This document shows positions 7,585 to 15,687 of a stretch of 26,485 nt of DNA, piece after piece. Each line of letters opens with the position of its first letter. Position 1 is the first letter of the stretch. The notes under the pieces are model-generated. The model was not told the origin of the DNA. It saw only the letters and a program-made list of their open reading frames with translations, and did no database searches. The stretch is from a virus, in IMG/VR virus record IMGVR_UViG_3300043427_000544, positions 1-26,485 of that record, one strand, 5' to 3'. The position numbers and the translations under genes were made by a program.

Positions 7585-8870
7585 TCTAAGAATTTTGGAT
7601 GTTCTGAAAATAAAGTTTGATTATATTTTTGATTGAATAATTCTAGCTTAGACCACATTAAATCATTTCTATCACTTATGCTTCTTTCTTTAAAGGTTTG
7701 GCTACCTAAATGATTTACTTTAGCTGAAACAACCAACATTGGAGGCACATCAATTTTCTTTAATTGCTCAACTAATGAATTGTCAGCAAACCAAAAATCA
7801 AAATCCTCATCTAATCCGCCAATCTCTTTATATAATGACCTTTTCATCATAAACGCCCAACCTGATAAATTTCTACCACATTGCCAGCCTATTTCATTTT
7901 CTGTAACATCCTTTTGCCTAAAGTCAGCCATTGCAATTGGACTCACAATTGGATAGTCGGCGGCTAATAAACCATGTAGCCAGCCATTTTTAAATATCAA
8001 ATCATTATTACAAAACATTACCCAGGGAGCATTACCACGAACTGCTCCAAAATTTAAAAATTTGTTATAATTGAATTGGGAATGAGGATTGTATGTGGTT
8101 GCATTTTTATAGAATAAATTAGTCTTCTCTTCTATTACAATACAATTGACTTCCAAACCATTTGCCGACTGAATACAACTATCAATTGCATTTTGAGTCA
8201 TTTTTGACCCTAGTTTTGAAGCGTTAGAAATAAAAATTACATCTACAATTGGATTCATACTGCTTTTTCGTTTGTTTCTTATGTTGGGGATATATTCTTG
8301 AGCAACGGTTGTTAAATCGCTATAATCATAATGATAAAGGACTTTATTTATTTTAAACTCAGACTTTAAATGTGGTTTTAAAATCTTTGCGTAACCAGCG
8401 TCCTCAGCTCTTGGTAAGCTCGGAAAAGAAACCTTAGTTGAAACTTCTTTTTTTATTACTGGTATATGATTTGGCAATCTATAATAAGCCTCCTCAGTAT
8501 TGTAATCGTTAGGAAAATCTTTAGAATAGTAACAGATTTTAGGATTGTTGCCATTTAGTGAAACAGAGACCTCAAAGGTTATACAATCTGCATTTGAATT
8601 AATTGCATCTAAAATAGTTAAAATGTAATCTGACTCAATGCGGTCGTCACAATCAACAAAGGAAATGTATTTTCCACTTGCTATGCTTATCATAAGATTT
8701 CTTTTATCTCCGAGCATAATCGTTTTGTTGTCAATTAAATATATAATCTCAACTTCCTTTTGGTCTTGCTCTGGCAATGCTTCTAATTGACTATAAAGCA
8801 TATCCAATGATTTAGGCAAAAAGGTATTTCTTCGCCCTGAAACTGAAGGGACTAAAATTGATAATTTCAT
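7560..8870 (-). CDS. Two-domain family 2 glycosyltransferase
   Basis: 436 residues with two GT-A-like halves. The first (1-200) starts MKLSILVPSVSGRR, has IASGKYISFVDCDDRI with DCDD (73-76) and PSLPRAEDAGYAKIL with the catalytic ED (156-157). The second (about 206-436) begins NPIVDVIFISNAS and has FNYNKFLNFGAVRG, then WVMFCNNDLIF with NND (288-290), and GWAFMMKRSLYKEIGGLDED typical of family 2 acceptor regions. Two domains could add two sugars in turn or make a repeating unit. The second metal triad is NND rather than DxD, so that half may be weaker or inactive. Coupled by ATGA to the methyltransferase upstream. Confidence 0.85.
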   Translation of the reverse strand: MKLSILVPSVSGRRNTFLPKSLDMLYSQLEALPEQDQKEVEIIYLIDNKTIMLGDKRNLMISIASGKYISFVDCDDRIESDYILTILDAINSNADCITFEVSVSLNGNNPKICYYSKDFPNDYNTEEAYYRLPNHIPVIKKEVSTKVSFPSLPRAEDAGYAKILKPHLKSEFKINKVLYHYDYSDLTTVAQEYIPNIRNKRKSSMNPIVDVIFISNASKLGSKMTQNAIDSCIQSANGLEVNCIVIEEKTNLFYKNATTYNPHSQFNYNKFLNFGAVRGNAPWVMFCNNDLIFKNGWLHGLLAADYPIVSPIAMADFRQKDVTENEIGWQCGRNLSGWAFMMKRSLYKEIGGLDEDFDFWFADNSLVEQLKKIDVPPMLVVSAKVNHLGSQTFKERSISDRNDLMWSKLELFNQKYNQTLFSEHPKFLEWKQLQSV

Positions 8871-9406
8871 TTAAACCAAATTATTCCTGTACCTGAATGA
8901 TGACCAATATCTGTCCAATCTGCTTTCTGCTCTGGAATTTCTTCCCAAAGTTTAGAAAGCTCATCAAAAAGCACAATATCATCCATTAAAACTATTCCTT
9001 TCCATTTAATTTCTCTTAAATGATTTAGTACTTCTTGTTCGTAGATTCCGTCGTGCATTGTGTCAATAAACAATAAATCAAAAGAATCATCAATTAATAA
9101 ATGTCCGTTTTCTGAAAGGTAGAAATTTAGATTTTTTGGCTTATAATTAAGAGAAATTTGATTTTCAATATCATAGCTTAAAACTTCATTTTCAGATTGA
9201 GCTAAACAAAAAGCCGAATGACCGCGCAAGCTTCCAAGCTCCATTATTTTTCCTTTTACTTGGCTACCTAACCAAACTAAAAGCCTGTAATGCTCAATTC
9301 CAGCTGGTTCGTCAATATATTGTAAATTGGTATCATGATTTGGAATTGATTCCATGATTTTAACCATCTCAATTGCATTAAGTGTTTTTTTAGTAGGCTT
9401 TTTCAT
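8867..9406 (-). CDS. SAM-dependent methyltransferase (class I, Methyltransf_24-like)
   Basis: 179 residues from ATG at 9406. A longer frame exists only from a TTG at 9424, which would overlap the upstream gene. Motif I is MELGSLRGHSAF (55-66), followed by LSYDI (76-80) with the acidic residue that binds ribose, DLLFIDTMHDG (110-120) and IVLMDDI (138-144). This pattern is typical of the Methyltransf_24 group, often found beside glycosyltransferases in surface-sugar clusters, where it may methylate sugars or caps. It is separated from the Cys-rich gene by 2 nt and overlaps the first glycosyltransferase by ATGA. Not a DNA methyltransferase by motif. Confidence 0.83.
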   Translation of the reverse strand: MKKPTKKTLNAIEMVKIMESIPNHDTNLQYIDEPAGIEHYRLLVWLGSQVKGKIMELGSLRGHSAFCLAQSENEVLSYDIENQISLNYKPKNLNFYLSENGHLLIDDSFDLLFIDTMHDGIYEQEVLNHLREIKWKGIVLMDDIVLFDELSKLWEEIPEQKADWTDIGHHSGTGIIWFK

Positions 9407-9408
9407 TA

Positions 9409-9585
9409 TTAAATTTCTCCGCAAGGCTTACAATTTTTCTTAAAATACATTTCGCATTGTGTTCCTTCATGATTGCTTGGCTCCTTATCAAAGTAAATTT
9501 GCATTTCGCTAGCCTTAGCCGTGTACCGCTCGCAAGAGTTTTTAAGCTTGCATCTTTGCGGCTTACACATCGTAAATGTTGCCAT
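9409..9585 (-). CDS. Cysteine-rich mini-protein (58 aa), paralogue of the 24473 gene
   Basis: 58 residues. Six cysteines at 7, 12, 18, 44, 52 and 55. The core pattern M-C-x4-C-x5-C-x-R-[YF]-T-A-K-x-S-E ... C-E-M-Y is shared with the plus-strand gene at 24473, including TAKxSE, MQ, YF and CEMY. Such spacing suggests a zinc-binding or disulfide-stabilised fold. The second copy lacks the last two cysteines (CKPC) and has a longer C-terminus. It heads the cassette of methyltransferase and glycosyltransferases, 2 nt upstream of the methyltransferase start. Function unknown. Two diverged copies in one genome argue that it is a real gene. Confidence 0.72.
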   Translation of the reverse strand: MATFTMCKPQRCKLKNSCERYTAKASEMQIYFDKEPSNHEGTQCEMYFKKNCKPCGEI

Positions 9586-9601
9586 ATCTTATTATTTATT
9601 T

Positions 9602-9634
9602 TTAAAGTAAATGATTTTGAACGGGTTAAACAAA
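9602..9634 (-). promoter_or_regulatory. Candidate promoter of the glycosylation cassette
   Basis: Below the capsid terminator a new promoter is expected. Minus-strand TTTG (9634-9631) lies 21 nt from TACTTTAA (9609-9602), a partial match to TAnnTTTG, 17 nt before the Cys-rich gene start. The -33 TTTG overlaps the terminator's T run. Weak support. Confidence 0.3.
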
Positions 9635-9661
9635 AAAAGGCTGGAAAAATTCCAGCCTTTT
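9632..9661 (-). terminator. Intrinsic terminator after the major capsid gene
   Basis: Minus-strand stem GGCTGGAA / TTCCAGCC (9657-9650 and 9646-9639), loop TTT, followed by seven T. It is 29 nt past the capsid stop. The flanking A and T runs extend the stem, so it might also work on the plus strand, where no gene approaches. Confidence 0.85.
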
Positions 9662-9689
9662 AACCACTAAACTAAACACACACTAAATA

Positions 9690-10961
9690 TTAGGTAGTCT
9701 CAAGAAGCGCCTTAGCAGCTGCAAAAGTTCCTTTAACCAATACTGGAGTATCGTTAGCTGAGATAAATTGTACCAATCTCTGCTCGATTCTTACAGTCTT
9801 CAAGTTGTCAATAAAGTCGTCACCAGACTCTCCAATTGCTACTTGCAAACCGCTTCTCAAACGTACGTTAATAACTGAAAGGTCACCACCTACAAAGTTA
9901 GCAGCAGTTCCAGTCAAAGCGTTGGTTGGGATAATGTTTACACCCCAAGCAGTAATTCCACCTTGTGCATTGAAAGTAACGCCAGCTGGCAAGATATATT
10001 GCTTTTCAGCATCCTTCTCAGAAAGCATTAGGTGATACTGTCCAGTCTCAACAAATACTCCTGTTGCAGTTCCGTTAGCAGCTCTTACTTGAGCGATAAT
10101 TCCGTGGATAACATCCCAGTTAGTAGCAGACTCAACACCACCAGCCATTGAACCGCCAGTGAAAGTGGTAGACTTAGAAAGCAAACCAGCAAGCTGAGGA
10201 GATGTACCATTACCAGTAAACAATTGGTTTTCGATTACAGTCTCAACACGCTTCACACCATTGGTTTGGATGTAAGAAGCCAAGTAAGCGGCATCTTCCA
10301 ACATTTCCATGGAAACCTTCATGTGTACACCAATCTTCTCAACCTTAGCTCTCTGCTCTTTGTATTGTACGTCGATTTGAGTTTTCTCAACACCTTCGCC
10401 AATCATTACTGGAGTTCCTTGTTGGTCGTACTCTTCAACCCATACTGCATACTGAGTTCCGATTGCTCCAACGCTTGCGTTAGCAAGGTAAACCAACAGT
10501 CTCTGACGGATAGGAGAAACAACACCTGTAAACTCAGAGATTGTAACTTGTCCTGAAGATGCTTCGTTAGCGATTGTAGAAGCTAGAGTAATAGTTCCAA
10601 CTGACTTCTCGTTAATTTCAAATACCAAAGGAGCCTTTAGACGAGCGTTAGGCTCAGACTTTAGACGCTCAATTTCAGCTTGTACTGGAGCATAAGCCTT
10701 CATGAAAGCAGTCTTAAAATCTTCACCGCTAACTTCTTTCTCTACTGCATTCTTTTGCATTGCAATGTCCAACTTATCAAGTTGCTTTTGCATTTCTGCT
10801 GCCTCTTCTTTGGTTACTACGCCATTGAAAGACTTTAATAGGCTTTCAGCCTTTTCGAAAGCCTCATTGGCTTTAGTTTCTGCATTTGCTGCTTTTGCTT
10901 TTAAAGCTTCGCCAGCCTCTGCAATGACTGCCTTTACGGCGTCGATTGTTAGATTTTCCAT
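9690..10961 (-). CDS. Major capsid protein, HK97 fold, with N-terminal scaffold domain
   Basis: 423 residues. Residues 1-105 are highly charged, Ala/Glu/Lys-rich coiled coil (AEAGEALKAKAANAETKA), equal to the delta scaffolding domain removed by the prohead protease in HK97-type phages. From about residue 110 the sequence becomes mixed strand/helix with E-loop and P-domain features of the HK97 fold: SGQVTISEFTGVVSPIRQR, VSMEMLEDAAYLASYI (spine helix and following segment) and GVNIIPTNAL, ending LVKGTFAAAKALL. It follows the prohead protease with a 13-nt overlap and is followed by a strong terminator, as expected for a highly expressed gene. Confidence 0.93.
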   Translation of the reverse strand: MENLTIDAVKAVIAEAGEALKAKAANAETKANEAFEKAESLLKSFNGVVTKEEAAEMQKQLDKLDIAMQKNAVEKEVSGEDFKTAFMKAYAPVQAEIERLKSEPNARLKAPLVFEINEKSVGTITLASTIANEASSGQVTISEFTGVVSPIRQRLLVYLANASVGAIGTQYAVWVEEYDQQGTPVMIGEGVEKTQIDVQYKEQRAKVEKIGVHMKVSMEMLEDAAYLASYIQTNGVKRVETVIENQLFTGNGTSPQLAGLLSKSTTFTGGSMAGGVESATNWDVIHGIIAQVRAANGTATGVFVETGQYHLMLSEKDAEKQYILPAGVTFNAQGGITAWGVNIIPTNALTGTAANFVGGDLSVINVRLRSGLQVAIGESGDDFIDNLKTVRIEQRLVQFISANDTPVLVKGTFAAAKALLETT

Positions 10962-11632
10962 GATTCAAATTGTTTTTTAAGTTCGTTAATTGTTATTATT
11001 TCGACCGCTTCGGCTTCTTTTATTTCCAAAGTAGGCGAGGCTGGCTTTAGAAACTCCAAAAGTGATTTAAGTTGATTTTCTAGTTTTTCAATTGTTTCGT
11101 CGGTTGCGTCTGAGGTCTTTACAAACTTCTCAAGTCTATCAAGATATTCGAACGCGTCCGCTTCGCTTTTAAGGTCAATAAACGTAGTCTCGGGATTAGC
11201 GCCCAAGAATTGAACTGCTGAGCCTTCATACATCATTACTTCCTTAATTAGGTTTGCTTTGGCCTCTTGGTCAAACTGCTCTTTAATAGTTCTAAAGCCA
11301 AAAGAATGCTGGTTAATTAGCTCGCTCTCAATCATTTTCTGAAAGTCCATTCCAGCTGCATGACTACCAATTTTAGCCTCGTAACGCAATCCTTTATTGT
11401 CTTCGTAAAGATTGGTGATTTTTGCGACAACCTTGTTTTTATCGTGGTCTAGTAAATACTTGATTAACTGCTTGCCTTGTGGCCCACGCTCCATTACAGT
11501 CTTGGTAAACGCTCCTGGCTCGATTACATCGCCATCCAAGTCTTTGTTTCCAAATACGGCAAAGTAACCAGAAACAATCCCTTGTTTGGTATCTGAGTCG
11601 GCAAAGCCTTGGTTTAGTCCTTTCTTTAACAT
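10949..11632 (-). CDS. Prohead serine protease (HK97 gp4-like)
   Basis: 227 residues from ATG at 11632. An in-frame extension to 11680 would run through the promoter and is rejected. GYFAVFGNKDLDGDVIEPGAF (22-42) is the classical N-terminal signature of caudoviral prohead proteases (PF04586). His63 in LLDHD and Ser110 in HSFGFR match the catalytic pair of this herpes-protease-like fold. The C-terminal 70 residues are Glu/Lys-rich and could be a self-cleaved tail. It removes the scaffold domain of the capsid protein encoded next. Own promoter motif with a predicted leader near 10 nt. Confidence 0.92.
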   Translation of the reverse strand: MLKKGLNQGFADSDTKQGIVSGYFAVFGNKDLDGDVIEPGAFTKTVMERGPQGKQLIKYLLDHDKNKVVAKITNLYEDNKGLRYEAKIGSHAAGMDFQKMIESELINQHSFGFRTIKEQFDQEAKANLIKEVMMYEGSAVQFLGANPETTFIDLKSEADAFEYLDRLEKFVKTSDATDETIEKLENQLKSLLEFLKPASPTLEIKEAEAVEIITINELKKQFESWKI

Positions 11633-11648
11633 CGCATATTCGTTTAGA

Positions 11649-11677
11649 CAAATATACAAATAAAAAAAATTAGGAAA
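11649..11677 (-). promoter_or_regulatory. Promoter of the prohead protease / capsid genes
   Basis: Minus-strand TATATTTG at 11656-11649, followed by TCTAAACGAATATGCG and ATG at 11632. It differs at only a few bases from the portal and tail tube promoters and has the same 17-nt spacing to the start codon. The -33 region is only TTTC (11677-11674). Confidence 0.68.
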
Positions 11678-11687
11678 CAAAAGGCGA

Positions 11688-12455
11688 TTAAATCACAAAT
11701 GCATTAGGAAAGTTTCGGCGAGCATAAGACTCGGAAATATAAACGACAACACAACTGCAATTAACGGTCTGAGCAGCTCCGCCGTTTATGTCCCCAGGTT
11801 TATCCATAAAAACTTGAATTCCTTTGGTGTTAAAAGGAAAAAATTGGTCTGCTCTTATTGGTTTGTCTTGCGCTTGTATATGTTCAATTCTTGGCTCTCT
11901 TGAGCCTCCATGAATCCATATTTTCCAAAGTGTTGTTCCCGTTTGGCTTGCCCAATCTTGGGCCGAGCGCTTCTTGCCTTCATTGTAAGCTCGTGTCGAT
12001 TCAGTCCTAGCAATGGCTCGCGCTCGCTTTACGTCAGGAATAAACTCTAATAAAAGCCTTTCAATCTGAAACGGATTTAATCCGTCTGCAATTCCTTGTG
12101 CAATTATCTCGTTTACCTTCTTTTGCGTTGTTTCGGTAACATCCAAAATAAGCTGGCCAAGGTTTTGTAAAACCCAATCCTTTATCCATTCCTTCCATGT
12201 ATTCAAAAAGAAATCGTCAGGAATAAATGCCTTTTCTTTATTGTCTTGTCTTATTCGGTTAAACTCTTTTCTTGCTGAGTCAACAAAGACGGTTTGGTAA
12301 AATTGAACGTAAGCGTTCTGCATAGGCAACAAAGGCACGACTGGTTTAGCCTGTTCCTTCAATGCCTCGGTAAATATTTTTACTCCAAGGCGCTCGTATT
12401 TCTTTAGGTCTGCTTGTGCTGACCTTCTAACCTTAGAGTAATTTATTTTTCTCAT
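11688..12455 (-). CDS. Phage head morphogenesis protein (SPP1 gp7 / Mu F-like)
   Basis: 255 residues. The middle segment ARAIARTESTRAYNEGKK is the hallmark of the Mu gpF / SPP1 gp7 family (PF04233). It is preceded by IADGLNPFQIERLLLEF and followed by KIWIHGGSREPRIEHIQ and a C-terminal AAQTVNCSCVVVYI, with the conserved N-C-x-C and the H-x2-Q/x-D type positions seen in this family. These minor head proteins sit near the portal and may help DNA exit or protease recruitment. Located between portal and prohead protease as usual. The protease gene downstream has its own promoter beyond this gene's stop. Confidence 0.88.
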   Translation of the reverse strand: MRKINYSKVRRSAQADLKKYERLGVKIFTEALKEQAKPVVPLLPMQNAYVQFYQTVFVDSARKEFNRIRQDNKEKAFIPDDFFLNTWKEWIKDWVLQNLGQLILDVTETTQKKVNEIIAQGIADGLNPFQIERLLLEFIPDVKRARAIARTESTRAYNEGKKRSAQDWASQTGTTLWKIWIHGGSREPRIEHIQAQDKPIRADQFFPFNTKGIQVFMDKPGDINGGAAQTVNCSCVVVYISESYARRNFPNAFVI

Positions 12456-12458
12456 TTC

Positions 12459-13841
12459 TTAGGCTGGGAAATCTACAAAGTCAGTTGCTGCACCTCCTAA
12501 AGCCTCCTCGCTTGGAAGTACGTTGTTAGGAATCCAATGAACATCCATTGCAGGGTCTTCGCTAGCGTGCCAGTTTAACAAGCTTCTAACTTCGTTGCCT
12601 GTAAAGTATGGCGATTTGCCGTATGTTTCTAGGATAACTTTTACGTCAGGTTGCAACTCGCTAAAGCTAGAGATATCGAAATCAATAACGTAATCCATGC
12701 CGTAAGACTTGCCAAGCCATATTGTAAATTTCTCCTCAATCATTTGGAGTTGCGGCATAATTACATCGGTAACCAAAGACTTTTGCGCGCCTTCTAAATT
12801 GGCATAGGTTGCGTTAGAACTAAACAAAACAGGGTTGACGCCCCAAAGACCGCAAAGAGTTTGCAAGTCCATGTTTTGAGAATTGATAATGTCCATCGCA
12901 ACTGGAGACAATCCGATTGCATCGTAACGCAAAGGAATGGATGAGGCAACTATTTTATTAATGTTTTTATTGCCGTTTATCCTCTCGTCTATCCGTTCGT
13001 CCATCTTAGCTCTTTGGTCAGGCGACGGCCAAAACTCAGGGTTTGTAATATTAGGCGAAATAATGCCTTTGGCTCCTCCGTTTTGGAAAGTCTTTTGCTT
13101 GGCAAAGGTCGCCTCGTTGTTAGCCTGTAAGGTTGTCAAACCAGCCAAGAGAGGAGGCATTCCACGCAATTGCGCGCCGTTCAAATCCCAAGTTAGATTG
13201 GTTGTTTTGATGTGTAATACCTGGTCAGCTGGTATCTCAATATTTTGGTCTCCAATTATCAATTTGTAGCCGCGTACTGGCTCGAATAAACTGCCAGCCA
13301 CAATCTCTACATAGTTAGACGGCAAAATGTACATCTCCTTTATTTTGCCCTTATTAAGGCCGTCCTGAGGAGCAAATCCGTAAACAAATATCTCGCCGCT
13401 AGTATTGTACCACGTTAGCATAGAATCAAGAAACTCGCTCCAAGTTTGCATTGGATTAGGGTTTTTGATTAGCTGGTTTACTGGGTCGGTATAACTTACA
13501 TCCTCAAGCTCCTTTTTCCTAAATGCTATGCTTTGCAATCTATTAAGTTCCTTCGAGTTGTACTTTCCGCCTCTGTATTTCTTGCTTCCTTCGCTCTCTT
13601 TGTAAACGTAGGTGGGGCATTGCTTGCCTTTCTCTGCTATCTTTCGAATAATTGAGTAAACCAGGGCGTTTCCTTTGTATCCCTTGTCGATAAAAGTTTG
13701 TTGGTTTGAGTCATACCAAACAACAAGCGTGGAGGCCGTAAACTGGCCATAAAGTATTTGATTGAGTAGGTTTACATCTGGGTAAGTCTTTGTAGGCGTT
13801 ACTTGTGGCGTGATGTAATTCTGAAGAGCCTTTAATAGCAT
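12459..13841 (-). CDS. Portal protein (HK97 family)
   Basis: 460 residues. Features of PF04860-type portals: AIRKIAEK-like helix (YSIIRKIAEKGKQ), then PNPMQTWSEFLDSMLTWYNTSGEIFVYGF (wing), QVLHIKTTNL, GMPPLLAGLTTLQANNEATFAKQKTFQNGGAKGII (stem and crown helices) and a later GLWGVNPVLFSSNATYANLEGA segment, the typical N-[LM]-E clip motif. It forms the dodecameric packaging vertex. It is preceded by a small membrane protein gene whose last codons abut the portal promoter, and followed 3 nt later by the morphogenesis gene. Confidence 0.93.
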   Translation of the reverse strand: MLLKALQNYITPQVTPTKTYPDVNLLNQILYGQFTASTLVVWYDSNQQTFIDKGYKGNALVYSIIRKIAEKGKQCPTYVYKESEGSKKYRGGKYNSKELNRLQSIAFRKKELEDVSYTDPVNQLIKNPNPMQTWSEFLDSMLTWYNTSGEIFVYGFAPQDGLNKGKIKEMYILPSNYVEIVAGSLFEPVRGYKLIIGDQNIEIPADQVLHIKTTNLTWDLNGAQLRGMPPLLAGLTTLQANNEATFAKQKTFQNGGAKGIISPNITNPEFWPSPDQRAKMDERIDERINGNKNINKIVASSIPLRYDAIGLSPVAMDIINSQNMDLQTLCGLWGVNPVLFSSNATYANLEGAQKSLVTDVIMPQLQMIEEKFTIWLGKSYGMDYVIDFDISSFSELQPDVKVILETYGKSPYFTGNEVRSLLNWHASEDPAMDVHWIPNNVLPSEEALGGAATDFVDFPA

Positions 13842-13857
13842 AGCATATTCGTTTTAA

Positions 13858-13885
13858 CAAATATACCTATTTATTTTTTTCTAAA
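13858..13885 (-). promoter_or_regulatory. Promoter of the portal gene
   Basis: Minus-strand TATATTTG at 13865-13858, with TTT 17 nt upstream (13885-13883). Bases through TATATTTGTTAAAACGAATA are identical to the tail tube promoter. The final G is 17 nt from the ATG; predicted start near 13851. Confidence 0.7.
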
Positions 13886-14031
13886 AATGCAAGTCCATAA
13901 AACCAAATTACAACCATAACCACTCGAGCTAACCAATGCCACGTAAGAGGATTAAAATCCAAAGTCACAAATACGATTAATAGGTAAGTGATAAACATTA
14001 AAATAAGCGAGGCAATTGTTTCTTTTGTCAT
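13867..14031 (-). CDS. Small two-helix membrane protein (possible holin)
   Basis: 54 residues from ATG at 14031 to TAG. Two hydrophobic helices, about 5-24 (IASLILMFITYLLIVFV) and 32-50 (WLARVVMVVIWFYGLAFL), joined by a short loop, with a charged tail EKNK. The start overlaps the terminase stop by ATGA, so it is probably translated. Size and topology fit a class II-type holin, but the position between terminase and portal is unusual and no endolysin is visible nearby, so the role is open. The stop codon lies 1 nt before the portal promoter's -7 element. Confidence 0.6.
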   Translation of the reverse strand: MTKETIASLILMFITYLLIVFVTLDFNPLTWHWLARVVMVVIWFYGLAFLEKNK

Positions 14032-15197
14032 ATTGAGAATTTAAAATCTTGTTTCTTTTTTAACTCCATCATTGCCAAATATCTCAACGCGTCAATAGCG
14101 TGGTTATAATCGCCAATAGGACTGTTTAGGCTTTTACCAGTCTTGTCTTTATCCCAGGTATAAGAGCGCAATTCCTTTATTAGGTTTGTGCTTTCTTTGG
14201 TCACTAATAGCTTATGCTCTTGCAGTATCTGAATGCCAAACTTAATTGAGTCGGCTCCCTTTAGGACTGGTTTAATGTTAAATCCTGAGCGGTAAATTTC
14301 CTCAATACTTTTCGGTTCGGCCGAGTCTGCATAGATTTTGTCCGATTTATTTATTCCTAATCGGCTCATTTCTCTAATGATGTCCGAGTTTAGCATCCCT
14401 TGGCGGTAAATTTTCTCCTCAACAATTAAAGAATCGTCGTATTGATAAACTCCAACCAATGTCGTTGGGTCGTTAGTAAATCCAAAGTCCATGCCGTAAC
14501 CAATTATCTTGGCATTTGCTGGCACTTGGTCGATTGATGACCAATTAGAGAAAATAATACCGTCTAAACTTCCAACCTGACCAAGGCCGTAAACCCTCCA
14601 CCAGTTCTCCCAGTATTTAGATGTCTTAGCCTTTTCTTTTGCCTTTTCTATTTCCTTTACAATTGCAGCGTCTAAGGCTTCGTTGTCTTTGTAGGTCAAT
14701 ATTACAAAGTCCGAGTCTTCGTCTTTTATAAGCTCGGTATGAACCCAAAACTCTTGGGTTGGATTATAATCTAAATAAATAAAATCCCTTGTACGGATTG
14801 ATAATTGATTGTAGGACTCAAAGTCTATATTGTTGCACTCGTTTACGAATAAAACGTGCCTTCTTGCTCCTCTAAGTTTGTCGGGTTGGTCTGCCGAGAA
14901 AAACTCAATAAATGAGCCGTTTAAAAACTTGTATTTTAGGTCGGACTTATTAAATTGAGCGTCTCGATAATTGCCAGTCATGACCATTATATTCAAAAAG
15001 TCTTTAACCGCGCCACGCTTTAAGTGTGGGATTGATTCAGCCACAACCGAAATTTCGGTATAGGGAGTCTGCATTGCATGAGTAATTAGCAAAGGCAAAA
15101 TCGAAAAGGTTTTGGACGATGAGGTGCCACCTTGTACAATCCTTACTCTTTTTCTGAGCTTTGAGATTTTAGCTTGAGCCGTTGTCTTTTGGAACAT
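14028..15197 (-). CDS. terL: Terminase large subunit
   Basis: 389 residues. ATPase: Walker A-like GGTSSSKT (23-30), Walker B VLFVNE (115-120), then NPTQEFW coupling motif. Nuclease domain of RNase H fold: GMDFGF with Asp237, IYADSAEP with Asp291 and PIGDYNHAIDALRY with Asp363/Asp369. The set resembles the short PBSX/SPP1-like large terminases that cut and package DNA through the portal. Start ATG lies 29 nt inside the small subunit gene; the end overlaps the small membrane protein by ATGA. At 389 residues it is compact but complete. Confidence 0.95.
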   Translation of the reverse strand: MFQKTTAQAKISKLRKRVRIVQGGTSSSKTFSILPLLITHAMQTPYTEISVVAESIPHLKRGAVKDFLNIMVMTGNYRDAQFNKSDLKYKFLNGSFIEFFSADQPDKLRGARRHVLFVNECNNIDFESYNQLSIRTRDFIYLDYNPTQEFWVHTELIKDEDSDFVILTYKDNEALDAAIVKEIEKAKEKAKTSKYWENWWRVYGLGQVGSLDGIIFSNWSSIDQVPANAKIIGYGMDFGFTNDPTTLVGVYQYDDSLIVEEKIYRQGMLNSDIIREMSRLGINKSDKIYADSAEPKSIEEIYRSGFNIKPVLKGADSIKFGIQILQEHKLLVTKESTNLIKELRSYTWDKDKTGKSLNSPIGDYNHAIDALRYLAMMELKKKQDFKFSI

Positions 15198-15615
15198 TTA
15201 GGTCGATTCCTGTAAATATTGGCGTTTCCAAAATATGGGTTGTTTCTTGCTTGTCTCCGTACTTCTTAGGCATTAGCTTAGACAACTCCCATTTCTTTGC
15301 GTCTATCTTTAATCTTTGCAAGCTCACCCATCCTGGGTCTATCTTTCCAGTTTCCGCGTCTCTTTGTGGAGGCTCGGAATAGTCTTGCTCGATGCTTTCG
15401 AACTTTAACTCGGCTCTAACAGTCATTGCCTTCGCGTATTTGTTACTCATTCCCTCATTTTTAACCACCCAATCCAAAAAGGTCTTGTATGCTGGTAGGT
15501 TGTTTTTGTCTGAGTCAATTATAGATTTTAGGCTTTTACCTTGGCAAATTTGCTCAATTATAATGTCAAACGCCTTTTGTTTGTCTTTATCGTCCCAATG
15601 TAAATGCTTTTCCAT
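15169..15615 (-). CDS. terS: Terminase small subunit
   Basis: 148 residues from ATG at 15615 (a GTG two codons earlier is possible). The N-terminus (DDKDKQKAFDIIIEQICQGKSLKSII) is an HTH-like DNA recognition domain. The QRLKIDAKKWELSKLMPKKYGDK segment near residue 105-127 is typical of Sf6/terminase small subunits (central oligomerisation helices). The C-terminal tail would contact TerL. It recognises the packaging site, often within or near this gene. It is immediately downstream of an intrinsic terminator, yet no clear TAnnTTTG element was found in the 16 bases between them, so its promoter is unidentified. Confidence 0.87.
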   Translation of the reverse strand: MEKHLHWDDKDKQKAFDIIIEQICQGKSLKSIIDSDKNNLPAYKTFLDWVVKNEGMSNKYAKAMTVRAELKFESIEQDYSEPPQRDAETGKIDPGWVSLQRLKIDAKKWELSKLMPKKYGDKQETTHILETPIFTGIDLNVPKDNGSS

Positions 15616-15631
15616 AATCACAAATTTAAGT

Positions 15632-15662
15632 AAAAAAACCTTGCCCGATTGAGCAAGGCTTT
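15632..15662 (-). terminator. Intrinsic terminator between replication and packaging modules
   Basis: Minus-strand stem GCCTTGC-type arm with GCAAGG (CCTTGC 15658-15653, GCAAGG 15644-15639), 8-nt loop TCAATCGG, then seven T. It lies 25 nt after the stop of the 82-residue gene and just before the terminase small subunit, separating early from late genes. Confidence 0.83.
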
Positions 15663-15687
15663 CCAGTTAACACAAACCCAAAACTAA

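Noticed and set aside
9457-9663. Plus-strand frame opposite the Cys-rich gene
   Set aside because: Antisense shadow of the 58-residue gene and the capsid terminator; low-complexity, no neighbours on that strand.
10224-10556. Plus-strand frame of 110 codons within the capsid gene
   Set aside because: Antisense of a highly conserved capsid sequence; no promoter or coupled neighbour.
10949-11680. Prohead protease start at 11680
   Set aside because: It would translate through the TATATTTG promoter; the ATG at 11632 precedes the conserved protease domain directly.
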